A stretch of 64,000 bases of DNA from Siniperca chuatsi (taxonomy: Eukaryota > Chordata > Actinopteri > Centrarchiformes > Sinipercidae). The stretch covers positions 7,921,733 through 7,985,732 of the forward strand of contig NC_058052.1 in the NCBI RefSeq assembly GCF_020085105.1, read 5' to 3'. The position numbers and the translations under genes are program-made. Position 1 is the first letter of the stretch. Every line of letters begins with the position of its first letter. The notes under the pieces are model-generated. The model was given only the letters and a program-made list of their open reading frames with translations, made no database searches and was not told the origin of the DNA. This document shows positions 58,601 to 64,000 of the stretch, in pieces.

Positions 58601-61179
58601 TTTTCTTTTGGAAAACACCAATCTATTGTGTCGTTTGTGAATCATTCCAACAGGGCAGCCACTCATCGGGTGGGAGTGGCAAAAGTGAGTGATCACCAAC
58701 ATAAACATATTAATCTTTTGGAGGTCTAATAAAGGTTTGAAAGTACCAATAGCCCTTCTGATGACAAATAAGCGTTATGTGTCAACAGGTATTGAGCGCA
58801 CTTGGTTACCACGTGCTGGTGCCTGACTACAGAGGTTGGTGCAAATTAAGATTTATGACTCTTCTTCTAAACATATTTTCCGTCTCTATGCTTCTTTGCC
58901 TTCTTATTGATTGTAAGACACAACCTTCTCACATTGATTTAATATCAGTTGTGCTTGATGAGTTGTTTGTTGTAAGGCAGTCAAAAGACAACAGTTCAAC
59001 TTTAGGTCAGCGTCTAGTGCAGATTTTCCTCTGAGTGGCTGCCACCTGGCGGCAGTTAAGAGCAGCTCAGTGATGTGTCAGTGAGCAGTAGTTGATGTGA
59101 GAAACTCTGGCAGGGTTCGGAGATTCCACCGGGGAGCCGACTGAAGCCGGTCTGACCACTGATGCCCTCTACTTGTACAACTGGGTCAAAGCACGCAGTG
59201 GAAACAGCCTGGTCGTCATCTGGGGGCACTCTCTGGGCACTGGGTCAGTAAGGAAAGACTCCCAATTAACAGCATTTTAGAGACACTCTTGTGCAAGTAA
59301 AAATCACTCAGATCAACTGTTGTTGGATGTGCATTGCATTCTCCTCTTTTTCAAGATATTAGACTTTAAACTTTGAAGTAGTTGCCTGCAACTTTTACAC
59401 CTTAATGACACTTTTGCTATTCATGTCTAATTGATATAATAGAGCAGCAATCGATAGCAGTTAGCACGAGCAGTGATGGCCGAACAGATGAAGAGAAGAG
59501 CTCCACACACAGCAACACAACATGTATCCACAGGAAATCAGCGCAGGGCCAAAAACTTTGAATTCAACACAGAACTACAGCGAAAAAGAGTTCTCTAAAA
59601 TAGTGATTAGTTACACAATTGGACACTGCAGTTCGTGATTGGAGCATGTTAAGGAGAGGGTCCTTAGTGTTAAACTGAGGCAGGTCACGTTCAGTTTGGA
59701 AAGATGACAGTTGCAGATATACACAGAAAATCAAAAATACAGTGTGTTGCTCTTGATACAAACTGCAGACAAATCTCACCATATTCAACACAGTCATGTC
59801 TAGCAATAAGATACAAATTCAAGGCAAAGCAGGAAAAAAAAATATTTTTAGAAATGCTAGCAGGAGAAATAGTAGAAACTGTAACTGTAAGTGGCGTACT
59901 TTAAAAAAAAAATCACTTAAAGGTATTTGAAAAGTTGTAATTAGCTACTTCTTATTTTTTATGCTTCCATAGTAAATAATTTAATCAACAGTTATACCAA
60001 ACAAATCTGACTCATCAGTAAAATACATGGTACATTCATGACAGAAATGATTGGAATTACCCCACAGCTAGAATAAATGAATAGGAGGAAACTGTTAGCT
60101 CCAACTATACACAAACTGGAGAAACTGAAGCTGTTGCTCTTCATATCTCTGTGCAGAGTGGCCACTAACACCGCTGTAAAACTGACTGAGCAAGGTAGGT
60201 TTGGCTACCAGTGAATCTTGGCAAATAGAACTGAGAGGAAATAATTCCAACATCTATATGACGACCATTTCCTCTTCTCTTCAGGTGTAGTTTTTGATGG
60301 TGTGATCCTGGAGGGCGCATTCAATAGTGCTCGACAGCAGATAACAGATCATCCTTTTACTTGGGTAAACTCATCTAACTTACCGCTTTTGATGCTTGGT
60401 TTGTTCATTTCATATGGCTGCTACTGCATTACGCATAACCTTTCAATGTTTTATTTTCTTTCTGTTTTCAGTATTACTGGAAATTTCCGGGCTCTGGGTA
60501 CTTTTTCCCGGATCCATGGGCAGAAAACAAGATAGTCTTTCCCACTGAAGAAAAGTAAGTTTTTCTGAAATGCTAACATGCTGCTTATACACAACAGTCA
60601 AATATGAAATGATGCATAATATCAAACATTGATCAGCTATTAATATTGTTATTACCAGTAAAACGTAATGACTTAATATGTAATATATACTCATATGTTT
60701 TTGTTCTTCTGCAGTTTGAAGAAAATGAAAAGCCCAATCCTTTTCCTTCATGCAGAAGACGATCACTTAGTGCCCATTCACATTGCTCAGCAGGTATTAC
60801 TGGCACAGAAAGCTACAATATTTTCCTCACAGCTGTAACAGATTAAGTGTCTTCTCCAGGATAACCTTTTGTTTTAGGTACACTGAACTTTCTTTGCTTT
60901 CCTCTCCCAGATGTATGAGGTAGCAGCGCGTGCCCAGAATGCAGAGCGAGTCAAACTAGAGTCATTTGATGGTTCTCTGGGGTATCTGCACAACGGCTTA
61001 TATAGAGACCCCCGTCTGCCTGACATCATAAAGTGAGAAAACATTGCACTGATAATGCTTAAAGGTTATTATATTCTGGCTTGGCAAATCTGTGTCTGTT
61101 CAATAATCTGTTTTTTCTTTTCTACAACATGTATATCTCATCATGTCTCCTCTGCAGGAAGTTTGTGCTGTCGTTGTAA
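55609..61179 (+). CDS. ABHD12-like alpha/beta-hydrolase (lysophosphatidylserine-lipase family; spliced, complete)
   Basis: Exons: 55609-55703, 57954-58069, 58164-58269, 58393-58512, 58654-58684, 58789-58834, 59114-59243, 60157-60194, 60285-60364, 60472-60554, 60715-60793, 60911-61032, 61158-61179. They sum to 1,068 nt (355 residues plus TAA). ABHD12 enzymes are membrane serine hydrolases that cleave lysophosphatidylserine and related lipids on the ER lumenal side. Seen here: a basic N-terminus, one transmembrane helix (about residues 37-55, [14 protein letters not shown]), the family motif [24 protein letters not shown] (oxyanion region), DYRGFGDSTG, nucleophile serine about 211 in GHSLG, the acid in HAEDD (297/298) and histidine about 335 in LGYLHN. 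LHAEDD and LGYLHNGLY favour ABHD12, while [11 protein letters not shown] also resembles ABHD12B, so I leave the symbol open; a fish-specific ABHD12 paralogue is likely. The second ATG, at 55612, is an equally good start. Exon 6 uses a weak donor (GAG|GTTGGT). Confidence 0.92.
55704..57953 (+). other. ABHD12-like intron 1
   Basis: A 2.25-kb intron with no further exon found. The segment around 57,290-57,490, with repeated GAACGA/GTTCA and TGAATGA/TGATTCA-like words, may be a decayed MITE, but no boundaries could be set. Confidence 0.5.
59244..60156 (+). other. ABHD12-like intron 7
   Basis: A 913-bp A+T-rich intron between the exon with the nucleophile serine and the 38-nt exon 8. No repeat or alternative exon recognised. 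Confidence 0.6.
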
Positions 61180-62999
61180 TGTTGGAAAGACGACTGAAGC
61201 GGAAAGACCTTCCCGGACTTCAGACGCAGAGCACTGATTTCATTTGATCACACACTATATTCAAATATTTTGTCTTAACGGTTGCATACATATGTGATTT
61301 ACTTTCTGATTCTTATGAATCCAAAATGTTTATGTTGAACATTCATTGTGTTAAGAATGAATGCAAAAACTGTTCAGGCAAATACATATTAAACTTATTC
61401 GAGATAAGATTCAAGTGTTATGTGCTGATTTGTTTTTTCTGTCTGTGGGTAATTTATTCTGCTTTATCAGAACTAGAAATAACAATTCCAATTGGAAATG
61501 CAGTTTGGATGACCCATTGTTACAGTAGGTGCCCTCTACTGGGCATTATTGTGTGGTGATAATGCTCATCTATAATACTGAATAATGAGTTTGGTAATCC
61601 AAGGCTTAAGATGTCTAGGTGTCAGTGACATTTCAGAATAATACACAGAGAACAGCTGGGAAATTTCTGTTCTCTGATCTCGTTATCCCAAGTGTGGTTT
61701 TAGAAAAAAACACAGAAAAATTTCTGAGTTTTTTCAGTTTAAACAGAATATATGGTGCAATGCATACTGCAAGTTTGAAGAATCACAGGTCAAATGTCAT
61801 TGCAGTTTAGTGTCTGAGTTAACCAGCACTTCAATGCTCTGTCTGTCTGTCTTGCACTTTTTGTTAAAAGAAAACACATAACGTATTGGTCTCATTTGGA
61901 AAAACTGTAGGAGATACCCACCTTGCAGAATTCCTGTAACACCACTTTACCTCATAAATTCACAGTGAATTGGCAAAGATTAATTCAGGTACATGTAGCA
62001 CCATTTAAAGTTGCCTTGAAGAATCTGTTCAACCACTAGGGTTCTTCTATGAGCCAAAAAATGTACAAGAAAGATTTATAAGGGAACCTATAGTGACTAA
62101 AGAGTAACTTCCTTGTGCTTCAAAATGTGTTCAAAACGTATTTGATTTTTGTAAAATATCCACAAAGCTGTTTTCTTTTGAATAAAAAAAATCATCTGCT
62201 CACTTGGTCAGGAACACTTTAATGCATACTTCATCTTAATTAGCAACTATATGTTGAATATACTGTTTTTCTTAATTCACATTTTTTATTGAACCAAGTC
62301 CCCCTTGTAAATTGCAGTAGAATATTATAGTGTCGCATACTATGCACTGTCTCACTACAAATGAATAACAATGAACGGACTAACAGGATGTACCTTTCAA
62401 CAAGGCCTTCCAGCTTCCTTTTTGTACAGATATGCTGTACACTCAAATTGATTTTTTTCTTTGATAAATTCAAATCTCATTAGAATTTCGAATTCAGTTA
62501 TATATCACAATTTTTGTAGATGTGAAATGACATTTTTAAAGCTCAAGCATGTGTAAATAGTCAAGGAAGCTTGATCTGTCTCCTTTTGAAGACAAAGTTT
62601 GACCACTATTGTCCCACATTTGCAGAGTGGTATCTTGAAAGAGAAATAAAATTGGAGTACCTTTGAACTACTGCTATAGATGGAGCATTTTCTAAAAAAA
62701 AAATGCATGGCCCCTTTTTATTATACTTGGCAGTTATGGTTCTGATAAGAGAAGTATAACCAACTTTATTAATGACTTACAAACTGGAGCTGTCATAGGT
62801 TTCTGGCCATGGGAGAGAGACATATTTTATGTTCTCAATAATCCATCTATTAATTGGATTTATAAATCTAAGTTATCCGCATTATCCTCAGAGAAGCATG
62901 AAAATGCAATTCCAACAGATAAGGTTGAGGTTGTTGTGAATGCTTTCAATTGCACATGTCAATGCAGGAAAAGTGAGATACTACAGACAACTTTAGGCC
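61180..62999 (+). other. ABHD12-like 3' UTR and intergenic sequence before tm9sf3
   Basis: An ATTAAA at about 61,387 could end the ABHD12-like transcript. Beyond it the sequence is A+T-rich with no supportable gene. The non-repetitive stretch at about 62,760-62,960 could be a conserved element but this is not testable here. Confidence 0.4.
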
Positions 63000-63383
63000 C
63001 TATAGGAGGCCTCATCAGACAGTGATGAATAGACGTGTTTGTTGTGCGCGGGGATCATGTTTCATACACCATCTCTGTTAAAGGTGAGGCGAAGCTCCAG
63101 TCTTGGCAGTCGGATGACGTGGCTGAAGGTTGCGGACGATGCGCCGACAGAGTTTCTATATTCACCGTTTGATCCATCACTTTCCACAGTGACTGGAGGC
63201 TGTGAGCCACGTGACTCGAGTCAGCCAATCCGAGGTGCGTACGATGAGCGCTCGTGAAGCGCTTACGCCATATGCGTAAGAGAGCATCCCTAAAAATTGC
63301 CTCTGTCATACAACCAGGAAGAAGGTGGGATAGCCCTACAAAGCTAACATCCCCAATCTTTCTGCATACTTTCTCCGAAAATA
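63000..63383 (+). promoter_or_regulatory. tm9sf3: Presumed tm9sf3 promoter and 5' UTR
   Basis: This stretch before the tm9sf3 ATG has more CpG than the sequence before it (for example around 63,100-63,260: GGATGACGTGGC, GCGGACGATGCGCCG, GCTCGTGAAGCGC). ATGACGTGG at about 63,114 resembles a CRE/UPR-type element. The transcription start is not determinable here. Confidence 0.35.
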
Positions 63384-63476
63384 ATGGGGTCTTCCAGGTG
63401 GAAGGTGGCAGCGGCGGCTTTTCTCGCTATAGTGGGCTCTTTATTACCTATCGACGCAGATGAACATGAACACACG
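63384..63476 (+). CDS. tm9sf3: Transmembrane 9 superfamily member 3, first coding exon (gene continues past window end)
   Basis: The exon encodes 31 residues: a basic start (MGSSRWK), a hydrophobic signal sequence (AAAAFLAIVGSLL) and DADEHEHT, then a consensus donor ACG|GTAAGA in phase 0. ADEHEHT directly after the signal peptide is the mature N-terminus of TM9SF3 in vertebrates, where it continues YQDKEEVVLW; that continuation is beyond this window. TM9SF proteins (nonaspanins) are Golgi/endosomal membrane proteins with nine membrane spans. The identification rests on this short exon only, but the motif and its position fit closely. Confidence 0.82.
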
Positions 63477-64000
63477 GTAAGACAACGTTTTGAGAGGCCG
63501 ATTGAAAAGAGGGAGCCTTGAAAATAATGGACGTTTGTGCTCTGTGTAACCTGCTAACTGTAGCTGCGACGGCTAGCTGCATACAAGAAAACGGAATTAC
63601 AGACACGACGGAGAGCATGGCTTGGTCTGTTGGGTTATTTATCGATACTTGGTGAGCTATCAAACAGATAGGCATTCAATTAGCTAGTTAACTTGTCACC
63701 ACTTATCGGCCTAAGTGCTTATGGCTAACGTTTGCCTGCTAGCATGTTAGCACGTCTTCCTCACTGGTTTTCACCAAGCTTTCCTTGAGCACCGGCGGAA
63801 ACTGCTCTCAAGTTAGGCTAGCTATCAGTTCTTCAGCAAAATCAAAACTACTTGCATAATGAACGCGTAAAGCTCAAGGCAATCCTCACAAACACGATTT
63901 ACCCGAAGTGATGACCGTGATGTTTGTTTTGTCAGCCAACGTTAACGTTATATTATGCCGAAACACCGGTTAAACGTCAGGGCCTCTCGGTATTTCTTCT
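63477..64000 (+). other. tm9sf3: Start of tm9sf3 intron 1
   Basis: Sequence after the GTAAGA donor shows no further exon or recognisable repeat. The window ends inside this intron. Confidence 0.6.

Overview
This is a vertebrate nuclear genomic window, almost certainly from a ray-finned (probably percomorph) fish. Genes are split into many small exons with GT/AG introns, proteins match vertebrate families, CpG is depleted outside promoters, and the interspersed repeats are recognisable teleost families (tRNA-derived SINE, hAT-type and TTAA-type MITEs, the 'GGAATAGTTTGACATTTTGG' element). Nothing points to bacterial, viral or plasmid DNA.

Layout. 1-8,340: gene-free flank with one hAT-type MITE (1,688-2,181) and a (GA)n tract. 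8,340-30,900, minus strand: vwc2 (brorin), with a 5' non-coding exon in a CpG-rich block near 30.6-30.9 kb, signal peptide and first VWC domain in one exon (21,974-22,624), and two short exons at 20.4 and 9.0 kb. 31-34.4 kb: intergenic, repeat-bearing, with a perfect match to the CTCF consensus beside the vwc2 promoter. 34.4-42 kb, minus strand: pcbp4, a three-KH-domain poly(C)-binding protein, solved here as 12 coding exons / 434 codons. 42-48 kb: intergenic, with a MITE and an ancient tandem duplication at 45.7-47.1 kb. 48,210-54,240, plus strand: mocos (molybdenum cofactor sulfurase), 15 coding exons / 838 codons. 55,609-61,179, plus strand: an ABHD12-like lysophospholipid-lipase-family serine hydrolase, 13 coding exons / 355 codons. 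63,384 to the end, plus strand: first exon of tm9sf3, cut by the window edge.

The genes do not form an operon or a shared pathway: a secreted BMP antagonist, an RNA-binding protein, a cofactor-maturation enzyme, a membrane lipase and a Golgi/endosomal nonaspanin sit side by side. Exon models were built by hand from splice sites and family similarity. All four complete genes give an open frame whose summed exon length is a multiple of three. I found no convincing new biological system. The more interesting points are gene-structure details (frame-preserving micro-exons in pcbp4, a uORF directly after the vwc2 acceptor, an open retained intron in the ABHD12-like gene), the repeat families that reappear across the window, the A-B-B'-A'-B'' duplication, and the gene order itself.
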